From Colocasia esculenta (taxonomy: Eukaryota; Streptophyta; Magnoliopsida; Alismatales; Araceae), in contig CM024761.1 in assembly GCA_014218235.1 (NCBI GenBank), forward strand, positions 87,111,968 through 87,175,967: 64,000 nucleotides of DNA. Direction: 5' to 3'. The translations under genes were made by a program, and so were the position numbers. This document shows positions 42,396-53,960 of the stretch, piece after piece (the first letter of the stretch is position 1; every line of letters begins with the position of its first letter). The notes below the pieces were generated by a model. That model did no database searches. It saw only the letters and a program-made list of their open reading frames with translations, and was not told where the DNA came from.

Positions 42396-42500
42396 CGCTA
42401 ACCAGAAGTAAACGGCAGGAGATGTTGACGCTAAGAAGAACTAAACGGCAAGGGAAGTGGACGTTTACCTGGGTAAATGGAAAGATCGCTTGCGTCAACC
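42396..42500 (+). repeat. Alternating-orientation CpG word array in D leader
   Basis: GGACGCTAAC and TAAACGGCAG alternate, the second being the reverse complement type of GCCGTTTA. CpG (or TpG) at 42396, 42413, 42429, 42446, 42462, 42478 and 42493: steps 17, 16, 17, 16, 16, 15. Lies between the primer site and gag of D. Confidence 0.8.
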
Positions 42501-42536
42501 TGTGTGCAGACTGAAGACCATGGTAGCAGCAGTTGT

Positions 42537-42552
42537 CCAACCGTGATCGCCA
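42537..42552 (-). other. Probable primer binding site of element D
   Basis: The minus strand reads TGGCGATCACGGTTGG about 9 bp after the 5' LTR end. It starts with the TGG expected opposite a tRNA CCA end, but I cannot name the tRNA. Confidence 0.5.
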
Positions 42553-42561
42553 AAGCGGAGC

Positions 42562-43838
42562 TGTGGACGTCCCGTTCAGCGCCCCCGAAGTCGTTGAAAC
42601 TCTGGAGAAGTGTCTCGGACGCTAAGATGCTCCCTCGTTGGCGTGGAAGGTTGCTGGTTGACACTTGCTTGCTTCTTTGACTCAGGTTTGACCAGGTTGA
42701 CCAAGGGGAAAGACAAAGAAACCAGCAAAGTAAGTGAAGGGAGGTGATCGCCAGGGCGTTACCTGTGCCCAAGGAGGTGTTATGATCGCATCAATGACGT
42801 TGCCTCTCGCAGCGGTAGATGGTAGAACTCCGACTTTTCTCTCTTCGGCCGGCCAAAGAAAGGAAGCTCCACAATCTTGCTTGAAGTGTTCCTGCAACGA
42901 AAGAAGCTCTATTAGACTTAGATACAGTGTAGTAAATGTCCAAAATGTAAAGAAGAAGCCTAAAAGGAGAGCCCTGTACCGGTTGCGGGCTTGAGAAGAG
43001 GGGTGACCAAATGTTATGATCACCCTTCTTCCCTCCGTTTTTGGTTTGGAAAATCCCTTTTAGGTGTGTAAGGAGGTGCACTACGTGCCTAGAGTGTGTG
43101 TGTGTGAAGTGAATAGCATGCAAGAGTAAGAGAGGGAGAAAGGAAAGAGAAGGAGATGAGGGAGATGATCCTCTTGTGGTGGTGTGGATGACTCCTTTGT
43201 GGGCTCCTCCAGCTCGTGGTGAAGCCTCCTGGATGCTCCAAGGGTTGAGGAACAGAGAGGAAGCAAAGGTGGAAGCTCTCAAGGCTCAAGTCACTTTTCT
43301 CTCTCTTCTCTCAAAGCATGAAAGCTCTAACTAGTCCAGCATCTCCCCCCTCACTTAGAAGGCCAAGGAGTACCATATATAGGCAGTGGGGACGGAGCTA
43401 GTGAGCATAGGATGCTCAAGTGTGAAGAAACACACTTAAACATGTGGCAATCTATGTATTAAGGCTTGAACCAATGAGAGGGGGCCATGTACGATTTTTA
43501 CTAGGTCAAGGGGGTGCCAAGGTGGCCCATTTGCCCGTTGGGAACGGCCACATGCGTTGCATGGGCGAGGAGAGGGCGCAAGTGGGCTAGAATCTTAGGC
43601 AGTTGCGCAGACCAAGTAAACCCAGGTTGACGTTAAACGATGCTACCGCCAACCCCATGCAGACGTTAACATGGCTGGACGCGAAGATGAGTAGACGTCC
43701 AGGGGTGTTGCTGTTAACAAGCAGTTAGCGGCAATCGATGTTGCCGTTTACATGGGATCTGAGGCAAGTCAACAAGTGGTCAAACCAGCCTTATTGGGCC
43801 ATGAACCATGCGGGGATGGGCCAAATCTCACGTCTACA
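42562..43838 (-). repeat. 5' LTR of element D (1277 bp)
   Basis: Direct repeat of 35023-36301 with scattered substitutions. Ends in plus coordinates at CGTCTACA, followed by the target duplication ATGAA (43839-43843). Confidence 0.9.
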
Positions 43839-43978
43839 ATGAAGTCAGCAAAAATTCATTTGAATTGCATTTCATTGAAACAACTAAGCAAATTGTAGAT
43901 ATTTTTACAAAACTTTTGGGCAATGAAAGATTTTCATTTCTAAGAAGAGAACCTAGTTTGTGCTTGCTTGATTCATGA
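43839..43978 (+). pseudogene. Element E RNase H, 3' remainder
   Basis: Continues the split gene after element D: EVSKNSFELHFIETTKQ, VDIFTKLLGNERF and a stop at the end of LCLLDS. It is the conserved C-terminal end of copia pol (DIFTKPL-type). The target duplication ATGAA precedes it. Confidence 0.85.
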
Positions 43979-45477
43979 TTGATTGCTTAATAAATTGCTT
44001 GCAAATGCTTACGTGAGTGATTGCTTGTCATATGATTTGATATTGCCTGTTGATTGAACACTTTACTTCAATATCTGGTGCACTTTGTGAGGCGGAGGCT
44101 GGTTCAAGAATTCAGTGTTTAGAAAGATAAGGTTCAGTGATTCAATATGGTTAGAAAAGTTGAAAGTGTTGGATACACAGTGTTTGCAATCTGAGAAGAA
44201 TAATTTCTTTAGAAAGTCTGAAATTTGGCTTGAATAAGGTCGACTCTAATGGCAGGTGAGTCGACACTATCTTCTTTGATCTTGAATTATGTTCATTTTT
44301 TTTTTCAGTTTCTGTTCACTCTCTTTCTTCTCACAAAGATCCATATTTTGAGGGAGAGTAATTCAACTGTGAATATTTGTATTTTTGGGCAATTTCTTGG
44401 GGGGGGTTAAAAATTTTATACTCTAAACTACATTATCTCTGAGAGTAAAAGAAATGGTTTGTTAATTATAAACTTCTAAGTTTAACTTTGAAATTCACTG
44501 AAAACATCAAAGAGGTTAAATAACAGTTGCTGAAAACATTATATCAAGTGATAATTGCATCCTATCCATTTCTAAAATTCCTATGTAGTTGGTCTCTCTG
44601 GCTAGATTCTAAAAAATCATCTGAGTTATATTGATTAAAATGTTTTCTGAGAAATAAAAGATGTTCAAGAACTTTCATATAAAATCCTTAATGTTTGCAA
44701 AACAATGATTAGGCTCTGAGAAACTGCAAATCCTGATAAAATCAGTTGATAAAATTGTATGTGATGATGAGCTAGTTAATTCTGCTCAGGGTTGATAAAA
44801 TTCTGCTTGTGCTTACTGAGTAACTGGGGATTCTTGTGTCTAACCAATATGTATCCTCACATGAAACGTTGCACACAACCCTTGAGACAAGATGATTACC
44901 TCACTTGAGTAATCAGGAGCTCTGGTGCGTAAAAAGCATGAGCTCTTGCATGAAAAAGAAAGGGTAAATTTGATTGTTCATCTTTTTATAAAAATACAAA
45001 TTGTCAGTCAAACTGAATTTCAAAAATCTGAAATATCTCAAGATAATTTTTATCTCAGTACATCTTGGTTTTTTTTTATATCTATCCAGGGTCACCTTTT
45101 TACTTGTGTTGCGTAAGAATTAATAAGACTGTAATTTCACCTGAAAGATTTTTTCACCTGTCATTTCTACTTCTCAGTATTTCAGTGTCTTATAATTGGA
45201 TAAACTAAAGTTTATAACTTTCAAACCATTAATTTCATTAAGAGGAGTATAAAGTGAGGAAAGAGCATAACTCTTTTAACTTTCTCAAAGTACCCAAATA
45301 TACATTTAATCATGATATATTGCTCCTTTCCCAATTCTATCTGAACAGTTCACTGAATCCTTCGTGATAGAGTCGACACATGTCTGGTTAGAGTCGACTC
45401 ATCTTGTTCATCACTTTCACTGGAATATGTTATCTCTCACTATTCTGCATGCCCTCTGTATCATCTAGGGCAGGTCA
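43979..45477 (+). other. Element E spacer between pol and env-like ORF
   Basis: AT-rich, no long ORF. It carries two more GTCGAC pairs: 44239/44260 and 45372/45393, each 21 bp apart. Spacers of this kind occur between pol and the env-like ORF in SIRE elements. Nothing else is recognisable. Confidence 0.7.
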
Positions 45478-45619
45478 ATGCTTGATGCATCTCTTCCCCC
45501 AAACACTCTCAACATCGTGCCCGTTCGTATGCATTTGAATCTAACTGCCTTTCCTCTTCCTTTCATAAACCCTCATTCCGTGCCTGCAAACCTTCTCCTC
45601 CAACTCTCGACTTTTCGTA

Positions 45620-47607
45620 ATGGCACCCAAGATGGAAGCACGTCAGGAAGGCAAGCGAAAGGAGACTGAACCAGATTTTTCAGAACGGTGCACCAAGGCC
45701 AAGAATGATCAAGGGAAGAGTACATAATCCTTGGAGAAGAAGCCTTCTATTCTCTCTTTCTCTAGCCGACGTTTCTCACATCCACGATCGGCCAAGGAGA
45801 AGACCTTCTCCAAAGGGAAAAAGAAGAGGGAGTATGCGAATCTAAGCAGTTCTGGTGAAGATGACAGTGTGCAAGCATCTCATGCCATGCACTCTGAAGA
45901 TTCAAGAGAAGAAAACCCTAACATTCAGGGTTCAGTCCAGTCCTCTGATGATCAAGGATCGCATAATCAAATTAGTTCACATTTGAAGGGGTCCAGAGAC
46001 AGTAATCAAGATGGCACAGATGATTCAACAGATGAAACTTCTCCAGAGACTAGGACTGAAGGTGGGAAATTGCCTGAGATAGCAGCAAGTACTAATTCAA
46101 AGTCACAAAGTATTGCTCAGCCCTCAGAGTTGAAAATTGGGGAAACAGAGTCTGATAATGAGACAACTCAGGCTCGGGAGGTAGTTCCTCTTACAGCTGA
46201 GAATAAACAAATTCTACATCCAAGAACTGTGGATGTTCTTGATGAAGGTATGAGTTCTGTCTTTCAAGAATCATTAGAAATGATAGAATTTCAGGGTTGG
46301 AGTAGCTTTGTCAGTGAACACAGGATTTTCTATCCGATTTTAGTTCAGGAATTCTACAAGAACTTAGTCAGCAAGAGAATCTCTAGAATCTACAGTCAGA
46401 GGGATACCCATTATACTCACCACAGACTTTATGAGTGAAATTTTAAATATCCCTAATGAAGGTCACAATCCTCATGAGTATACATTCTGTGTTCATGAAG
46501 CATATACCCTCATGACAGGACTAGAGCATGACAAAGAAAACATTGTCTAGACTAGGGTATCAAGCTTAAATGCAAACAAATTGCCTCCAGTGAATAGAGT
46601 GCTACACCACATTTGCACTACTATTCTGACCCCTCAAGAAGGAGGGAGGCATAGAGTCACAAGCCTTCAGAGGTTCCTACTGTATGGTTTGATAACTACA
46701 GAGAAGGCAAATCTGTCAACCATTTTCTGTCAACTTCTTCATGAATCCACAAGACCAGAACTGAGAAGAAGTTTGCCTTATGCTGCTCATCTGTCAAGTA
46801 TTTTTCAGAAGGCAAATATTCCACTTAACAACACAAAAATCAGAACAATTCCAAAGTACAACATATATTGTCTGGCTCACATTGTAAAATTTATGAAGCT
46901 TAAATTGGAAAGAGTCCAGTTGGTGAGAGGACTACCTTCCTCTCAAGGTCATGAGAATGATGACATTGCTGTGGAACAGCCACAACAAGACCAGGATGAA
47001 CAGGGGAATGATATTACAGTTCAAGGAGTTCAAATGGCTGAGGATAATCCTTCACCCACACCCTCTTATGCTACTATACCTTTCTCTCCAATTCCTAGAT
47101 TTGATGATCTGGGTGTGGATCCTCCACATTACTCTCCTGCTTTCATACTCATCAAGAGACCTTCATCTCTCAGCATGCTCCTCCTTCAACTTCAACAACT
47201 GAAGCTGTTATTCCTCCACAGCTATTATAGTTTCTTCAAGATCAGTTTGCTTCTTTAAATGATTCAGTTGGCCAGCTTAATGCCAAGTTTGAAGAACAGT
47301 CCCTCAGATTTGAGAGTCGGTTAGAAGAAATAGAAAGATAGCTCAATGACAACATAGACAGGCAGGAACAGTCAGCAAGAGTTGTAGCCTTTAGATCTAA
47401 TAAGCTCATTCAGAAAATTGGAGAAGCATTCAACCATGCAGCTTTTACTCAAGCACAGATGTTTGACAAGTTATAGTTAGTTGAAGAAGCACTGCATAAA
47501 GGATCAGAACAGCTAGATGGTCTTCCAACTCAGAAAGATTCTTACACTCAATGACTAGAAATTTGAACATTCTGAGAGAGTATCATGTAGACATGTCTTA
47601 TCATATC
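45620..47607 (+). pseudogene. Element E env-like region, 5' part (split by LINE)
   Basis: Follows pol where SIRE elements carry their env-like ORF. 45731-46438 is a Lys/Ser/Glu-rich segment (SFSSRRFSHPRSAKEKTFSK) running into IEFQGWSSFVSEHRIFYPIL. 46581-47258 has PPVNRVLHHICTTILTPQEGG, FLLYGLITTEKANLSTIF and LAHIVKFMKLK, resembling the plant-specific transposon-associated domain found in SIRE/Maximus downstream ORFs. Stops at 46436, 46548 and after 47258 break it. Coiled-coil-like sequence (47280-47500) follows. True envelope function has never been apparent from such sequence alone. The LINE splits it; it resumes at 56761. Confidence 0.7.
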
Positions 47608-47622
47608 AGATCCATGAGACAT
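47608..47622 (+). repeat. Target-site duplication, left of LINE
   Basis: AGATCCATGAGACAT, repeated exactly at 56746-56760. A 15-bp duplication plus an A-rich 3' end defines the LINE exactly. Confidence 0.95.
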
Positions 47623-47630
47623 AGGAAGTT

Positions 47631-47654
47631 CTCTCTCTAGAATTCTAGAGAGAG
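47631..47654 (+). repeat. Perfect 24-bp palindrome at LINE 5' end
   Basis: Two 12-bp arms, the left being CTCTCTCTAGAA and the right its exact reverse complement, no spacer. It starts 9 bp after the target duplication, within the LINE 5' UTR. Confidence 0.9.
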
Positions 47655-47672
47655 ACGCTCTGGGATTCTCTG

Positions 47673-48788
47673 GTGCATGGGTGGCCTCTGCTGGCCGCGC
47701 CGGCCCTTGTGGGCTGGCGGGGATGTGGGGTCTTCTGCATGGCTACTCTAACGGCGGTAGGGTCTTCTGGAGGAAGCGATGGCATGAAGAAGTCTTTCGC
47801 TCAAATTATTGCTGCCACCAAGCCGCCGCTGGCGGTTTGCGTTGGTGTCAAGCCCCCTACTTTTACACACTCGGGTGAACCAGCTGTTTTTTTCTCGCCG
47901 GAAGAAGTAGGTAAATCTATCCAAACCTTTAACCTAGCTATCATAGTGAGGTGTGCCTATGGCAGATGCTCTATCCCGGAGTTTAAATCATGCATATCCC
48001 AAAGGCTTCTGTTGACAGGGGATTTTATTGTGAGCACTCTTAATCACCGGCATCTGTTGCTGAGGTTTGAAGTGGAAGATGATTATATGAAAGTTATTAT
48101 GAGAAGACATCTATATATCAAGGGCCTCTTATATAGATTTTTCAAATGGGATCCTCAATTTGATTTCAATGCAGATCCAACAATTATCCCAATCTGGATT
48201 GGTTTTCCTATGCTTCCAGTGAATTATTATTATGATGACTTTTTGAAATCGATTACTGGTAACATGGGACATGTCCTGAGGATTTTTGAACCAACGAAAG
48301 CTTTAACTCAGACCCGTGAAGCCTTTGTCGGTGTGGAGTTGGACATATTAAAACCCAGGCCGGACAGGATATGGATTGGTTGTGGCACGGACGGTTTTTG
48401 GCAGAAGATCAACTATTATCGAGTCCCTCCAGTCTGCTCCTCCTGCCATAGACTGGGTCATGGTGTATCGGAATGCCGCAAGAATCAACCTAAATCTGAT
48501 GCTCATGTGCTTACTCAAAAGGAGCCTCCCATGCAAAACCTTACGGAGGGAATAGGAGGTGAAGACGGTAACAAGAAAACTTGGAGAGAGAAGAAGTCCC
48601 AACGGGACACTATGGTGATCTCAGGGAATAGGTTTTCTGTGCTGGCAACCAACCTTGAGAATGTTGATGCTGATCCTTTACAATCTGGGGAGCAGGGACT
48701 TGGTCAAGATATACAGCATGAAGGCCCTCCAGATTCGCAGCATCTCACTTTGCATGGGCCTCATGGGGGCATTTTGGAGGTTAGTTAA
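47673..48788 (+). CDS. LINE ORF1 protein (DUF4283, CCHC), intact
   Basis: 371 codons, uninterrupted. Nucleic-acid-binding chaperone of the LINE RNP. A DUF4283 domain occupies roughly residues 75-250 (SPEEVGKSIQTFNLAIIVR, LLRFEVEDDYMKV, PIWIGFPMLPVNYYYDDF, GVELDILKP), followed by a zinc knuckle CSSCHRLGHGVSEC near residue 255. The first Met begins a Trp/Gly-rich stretch; an internal Met before KKSFAQII is an equally good start. The length is shorter than many plant L1 ORF1 proteins; 48846-49223 (open, no domain) may be its former C-terminus beyond a stop. Confidence 0.85.
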   Translation: MHGWPLLAAPALVGWRGCGVFCMATLTAVGSSGGSDGMKKSFAQIIAATKPPLAVCVGVKPPTFTHSGEPAVFFSPEEVGKSIQTFNLAIIVRCAYGRCSIPEFKSCISQRLLLTGDFIVSTLNHRHLLLRFEVEDDYMKVIMRRHLYIKGLLYRFFKWDPQFDFNADPTIIPIWIGFPMLPVNYYYDDFLKSITGNMGHVLRIFEPTKALTQTREAFVGVELDILKPRPDRIWIGCGTDGFWQKINYYRVPPVCSSCHRLGHGVSECRKNQPKSDAHVLTQKEPPMQNLTEGIGGEDGNKKTWREKKSQRDTMVISGNRFSVLATNLENVDADPLQSGEQGLGQDIQHEGPPDSQHLTLHGPHGGILEVS

Positions 48789-49219
48789 GAGGAAGTTGAA
48801 GGTAGGCGGGTGCAATATGGGAAGTAGGATTCTCATCAGGTTCTAATGCATGCATCTCCTAAGGTGGTGCAACCGGAGGGCACTACATTTCAAAGTCTAC
48901 ATGATATTGACGGTCTTGATGGATCTTGTAGCCATGGCTATAGCGATGCTCCACTTCGGAGTCCGGCAGTGGGGGTTTCTCCGGCGCCGGCAATGGCAGA
49001 GATGGGGAATCTACTAGGCGTATCTATCACAGTATCAGCTACAGATATTCCTAAACCCCATGAAGAAGTTTTAGGAAGGGTTTCCACTCTTGCTGCCAAA
49101 GAGAATATCTTTATGCCTGGGCCGATCCTCTTGCAAGATTTGAAGACCCAGAAAAATGCAGGTGCAACAACGCGATCTAAAGCGAAAGCTGCAGGGGGGT
49201 CATTTGGCTACTCTTCATC

Positions 49220-49700
49220 ATGAATAGTTCCCTTCTTTGTTGGAATATTAGAGGCGTTTCCAACTCTGCCTCTAGGAGATCCCTTCGTAGAATCACCAAG
49301 AAATATGGCGTGGATATAGTAGCCATTGTTGAACCTATGGTCTCTTTGGACCGTGCGTCCTCCTTATGTAAATACATTAAAATGCAGGAGTTTGCTGGAA
49401 ATGAGGGAGATAATTCTAAAATATGGGTCCTTTGGCGGAATGATTCCATGCACATTATCAACTGCTCTGAACAACATATCACCTTGGCAGTTTTGAATGA
49501 TAGTAATGTCCAGATGATGGTTACAGTGGTTTATGCTAGCTGCAGTGCTAGCCATAGGCGATCCCTTTATGAAAATCTCACCCAATTCTCATATAACATT
49601 GATGTTCCGTGGGTGGTTGGGGGTGATTTCAACTGTGTTGCCCAACCCTCGGAGAAGAGGGGGGGGCCGAGTTCCAAATTTTCAAGCTATGGCGGATTTT
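49220..49700 (+). pseudogene. LINE ORF2: endonuclease, N-terminal part
   Basis: APE-like endonuclease that nicks the target. LLCWNIRGVSN (N motif), DIVAIVEPMV (E motif), VVYASCS and VVGGDFNCV (D motif with N) are visible. The frame closes after PSSKFSSYGGF, and ORF2 continues in the overlapping frame (49533 onward), so a 1-base indel lies in the G-run at 49660-49666. Confidence 0.9.
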
Positions 49701-51473
49701 AATTCTTTCCTTGATGCTGCTTCTCTTTTTGATGCTGGCTTCACTGGTTCGCAGTTTACCTGGTCCAACAATCACACGGGGCAAGCTTCCATTAAGGCTC
49801 ATCTGGACCGGTTCCTTACTAACAGACTGTTTAACACAAATTTCCCAGACTTTTTTGTTAGGCACTTACCCAGGGAACCATCTGATCATGCTCCTTTACT
49901 GGCCTATCTACACAAGCTACTCAAATTCCCGGCCAGGTTCATGTTCCAGTCCATGTGGTCATCGCATGATTCGTTTCATGAAACTGTTAAGAAGGTGTGG
50001 AATTCTCAGGAGGTTTCGCACCCTAACCCGTTTACTGTTCTTTCCCTTAAATTGAGAACTACTAAACAGGTGTTGCGGGTCTGGAATAAGGAGGTCTTTG
50101 GCGACGTGGAGGAAAATGTTATTTCCCTGGAGGATGAGGTCAGAGTGGCTCAAGATAATTTTGATGCTACCCCCTCAGCTGATCATAGAACTGCCTTAGG
50201 GAAGGTGACTGCCAGTCTTAGAAGAGCTCTCCATTGTAGGGAGGTTTTTTGGGCCCAAAAAGCCCGCATGGAATGGTTAGAAGATGGGGATCGAAACTCG
50301 GCTTTCTATCATGCAGTGGTCCAGGCGAACAGAAGAAGAAATAGAATCATGCGCCTACAGGTCGATGGTGCTTGGTCTGAGGACCAGGATGTTTTGCGTC
50401 TGGAAGCAGCCAGGTTCTTTGGAGTTTTGCTTCACTCTTCCGGGCATGTAGTTGATGAATCCCTGCTCCAAGTTATTCCCTCCCTCGTTTCTGGAAGCCA
50501 AAATGCCGATCTTTTTGCCCTTCCTTCTCATGATCAAATCAAGAGTGTTGTATGGAGTCTGAATGGTACAAGTGCCCCTGGTCCTGATGGGTTCACTGGT
50601 AAATTTTTCACTTCTTGTTGCGATATTGTCCATAGTGATGTTGTTGCGGCTGTGCAAGGTTTCTTCAATGGCCATTGGTTCCTAGAAGTGTTACCTCTAC
50701 ACTTATTGCCCTTGTTCCAAAATTCCCCACCCAGCTACTTACAATGATTTCAAGCCGGTCAGCCTTGCAACTTCTGCTACAAAATAGTTTCTAGATTATC
50801 TGTGATAGAGTTTCTATTCTTCCTGGTATCATTTCCGAGGAACAAGGAGCTTTTGTGAAAGGAAGATTTATCCTGGATAATGTCTCTCTTGCAGACAGTT
50901 AGTTCGGGATATTGGTTAGAAAGTTAGGGGTGGGGATGCTATCTTCAAGTTAGACATCAGGAATGCTTATGATAGTGTGGAATGGATTTTTTGTTTGTGT
51001 CATGAAGAAGTTTGGCTTTCCTCAAGGTTTATCTCCTATATGCTATGGTGGTTTCTAATTGCTAGTTCTCAGTTCTTTTTAATGGCGCCCCAGCAGGTTA
51101 TTTTAAATCATCAAGGGGTCTTTGTCAAGGTGATCCTATTGCCCGGCTCTCTTTATTATTATGGAGGAGGCACTCAGTAGAGGTCTTCGTAGAATGCTCA
51201 ACATTGGCGCCATTGGTCACTATGATGGACCAAGAGGATGTCCAGCTCCCTCTCATCTTCTTTATGCAGACGACACCCTCATTTTCATGAATGGAAGCAT
51301 ATCTAACGTCAAACGCCTTGTGCTCTTTTTAAACAAATATGCTGACTCTTCGAGGCAGGTTATCAACCCAAGTAAGAGTTCCTTTATGGTTTCCGGGAAA
51401 GCCACAATGTCTGCAATCCAAAGAATCAAGGAGGTGATTGGTTATAAGGAGCAGGAGGGCGCTCTGATTTAAG
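49683..51473 (+). pseudogene. LINE ORF2: endonuclease end and reverse transcriptase
   Basis: To 50747 in one frame: MADFNSFLDAASLFDAGF, FTWSNNHTG, LDRFLTNRLF and PSDHAPL (the SDH motif) finish the endonuclease, then the linker and the RT start with GTSAPGPDGFTGKFF. Then frame changes: palm motif KLDIRNAYDSVEW at about 50947-50986, and the catalytic YADD at 51263-51274 in the open stretch 51161-51472. Frame breaks at 50747, about 50800-50980 and 51472 kill the gene. The sequence is cut at 51606 by solo LTR A2. Confidence 0.9.
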
Positions 51474-51600
51474 TGGGGGTTCCTCTAAGGCCTGGAAGAG
51501 TTATTGCATCTGATTACAAGTGCCTCATTGATAAATTTAATGCTAGACTGGATGGATGGAAGTCCAAACTTATCTCTCAAGCGGGGAGGATCACTTAATT

Positions 51601-51605
51601 AATTT
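51601..51605 (+). repeat. Target-site duplication AATTT, left of A2
   Basis: AATTT at 51601-51605 and again at 54883-54887, flanking the A2 LTR. Confidence 0.9.
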
Positions 51606-53873
51606 TGTGACGGCCCTCATTATACCGGTACGGTTATACCAACCCACGTCGGTATAGCAAGAGTCCTCACAGTAGGACATTTACCCAAACGATACTAACA
51701 GCTGAGATACACGCGAATATACAACATAGTAGTGGAAGTAAAAGACAACTGTCTCCATTCATTCATCATCCCATTTAACATACATGAAGTTTGCAATTAA
51801 CAATAAAGAACTAAAAGTTCACATAATTTAAATTGCTGAAATAAAAATACATAATGTCCACACTTATACATTCTTTTCATGATACTCTAATACAATGTTC
51901 AAATTACATACTATGAAATACACAAGTCACAAAGAAACTCCAAAGTCTAATCTTCGCGCTCGGAGTCCGTCTCCACTGTCTCCTCCAACGTGCCACGTCA
52001 CCAACTACACCTGTACACCGAAGCAAGGAGTGAGTCCAAAGACTCAGCAAGCAACACTACTCATAACATACACGTATAAGTCATAGGGGTTTCTACATGC
52101 ACATTCAAAATTTACAACACATGGCATGCTAATCATTTGAAGGTTTCAACCTATCGTGAGAGTTTTACAATTTGATACATGGATCATGCTTTCAGATTTC
52201 TAAGAATAAAACTCTACCTATCACATGCTCTCTATTCAATTTACTCATGAAATTTTGTCTTTAAAGGACCAAGACATGAGAGCTACCAACATGAACACTG
52301 TGCATATATGAAAGGAAACACAACTAGCATGAGTTTTTACATGTTCTTAAGCATATACATAGACATTTTCACATGCTTTAAGTTGCTGGTTTCACATGGT
52401 TTAATGGCTGTAAACCTACACATGAGAGCTACAATATCGCTTAAAACAAATCATGTGAACAACCAATCATGCCACTTGCATACGTGCTCATCAATTATCC
52501 CTAACATGGATTCTAGACATTTTTGCACATATAAACATGATGATAACGACATGAATTCACTGATTTCACATGGTTTCATATTTGTCTCTCATGGATTTCA
52601 ACAACATATTTTCACATTTAGAGTTTCACATTCTCTTTACACAAGTTTTCTCTTTCACATGGTTACACTTTGCACATACACATTCACATTGTTCACTTAC
52701 ACATTTACACATGGACACATACACATTACACATTTCACATTACACATTTTAGGTGCCGTGACACATGGTCCAAACCACCAAAGAAGGACATATACACATC
52801 ACATTACACATAGACGCCATCTAGGCATTCCAATGGCGACTCTTGGACTGCGCAGACTGGGAGAACAAGTCTCCACCCTAACCAGTGGTACTTGTCCACC
52901 TCCAGGATTTCCCCCTAATGCCCTTAGGGTCACTTACACATTGAACTTTCTCAAGGAGACTTTTCCCTGATACAGCTCCACTGCCCTCTACGGAAGCAAT
53001 GTCACATTGGCACAGTTACACATTTACACATTTTACCAATTTACACATGGTTTTCACATATCACTTTTCATCTCATTCACTTTCTCACTCACATGCACAT
53101 CTCTATTTTTCCTAACATGGCACTACAGATTTCAGAAGCTTAACACACAGTAATTTCACCATTCAAGTTAGGTTTAAGCAATATCTAATCACATTATGAT
53201 AACATACATAGATTATTACCTTTCACATGAAAATACATAACTTCTTATATACTGGTCCAATTGACCTAAAATTTTAACCACATGCTATTTTCAGGTTCAA
53301 GGTCATACACTCAATTTTCAGATTTTTCTGAGCTAAATAGAATTTACAGAAAATTAAACACTTATTTCGCATGCCAGTCACAATTTAAGTTAACATGGAG
53401 TTTAATACATCATGAAATTTTTGCCACTTACTGTTTGAACAGAGATTACTATTATGTGCATGATTTGAGAATACAGAACTATCCTAAATCATACAATCAC
53501 AGATCGATCACCACAAACCATTCTTGCGTGTCTTTCTATTTACCGAACCGATTTATTGCAACTCATGCAAGCATGGAGAAATTATCAAAATTGAGAACAC
53601 ATAACTGATCTACTAATCTTCATGCTCTGACAAAACTAAGGCATTCAGACTAATCCTAATCATGAAACATTGATTGGCAAGATTTTCAACAATTCATGCT
53701 TACACATTCACGGTATAAAATTTCCTACATTCACCATCACACATCACACTCATCCACACACCACAATTGACAATATCATAGTGTATACCATATATCCTCA
53801 TCAAAAAAACCATACCGAAAATAGTTGTATAGGAAGGGCAGAACAGGTCATTGTTCTGTCCAGAGGAACTTGG

Positions 53874-53960
53874 CGGCGGTCTCTGGCCGCTGACTCAGGG
53901 TCAGCGGCATGGTCGATGGACGCCAAGCATGATATCGGCGTCCATTGACCTTGCCGTCAA
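53874..53960 (-). repeat. CpG word array in A2, second block
   Basis: CpG at 53874, 53888, 53905, 53921, 53939 and 53955. Includes TGGACGCC and GGCGTCCA as an inverted pair and the hairpin GCCGCTGAC...GTCAGCGGC (53886-53908). Confidence 0.75.

Larger units (their letters stand above)
35023..43838 (-). mobile_element. Tat/Ogre-like gypsy element D, gag only, complete ends
   Basis: Direct LTRs (35023-36301 and 42562-43838) bounded by TG...CA and a 5-bp target duplication. Gag, primer site and polypurine tract all point to the minus strand, so the 5' LTR is the right-hand one. Gag motifs (YRKYDGTSDPQFHISDF, WFTSLPASDL) match Tat/Ogre elements. Some 4 kb between gag and the 3' LTR has no recognisable protease, RT or integrase, so it looks like a non-autonomous derivative that depended on a partner. 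The LTRs are highly similar by eye. Confidence 0.85.

Noticed and set aside
36302..42561. Plus-strand orientation for element D
   Set aside because: Gag, the G-rich polypurine tract and the TGG-starting primer site are all on the minus strand.
52308..52970. 220-codon ORF inside solo LTR A2
   Set aside because: The reading is built from the ACACATTTACAC-rich tract of the LTR and is disrupted in A3; not a gene.
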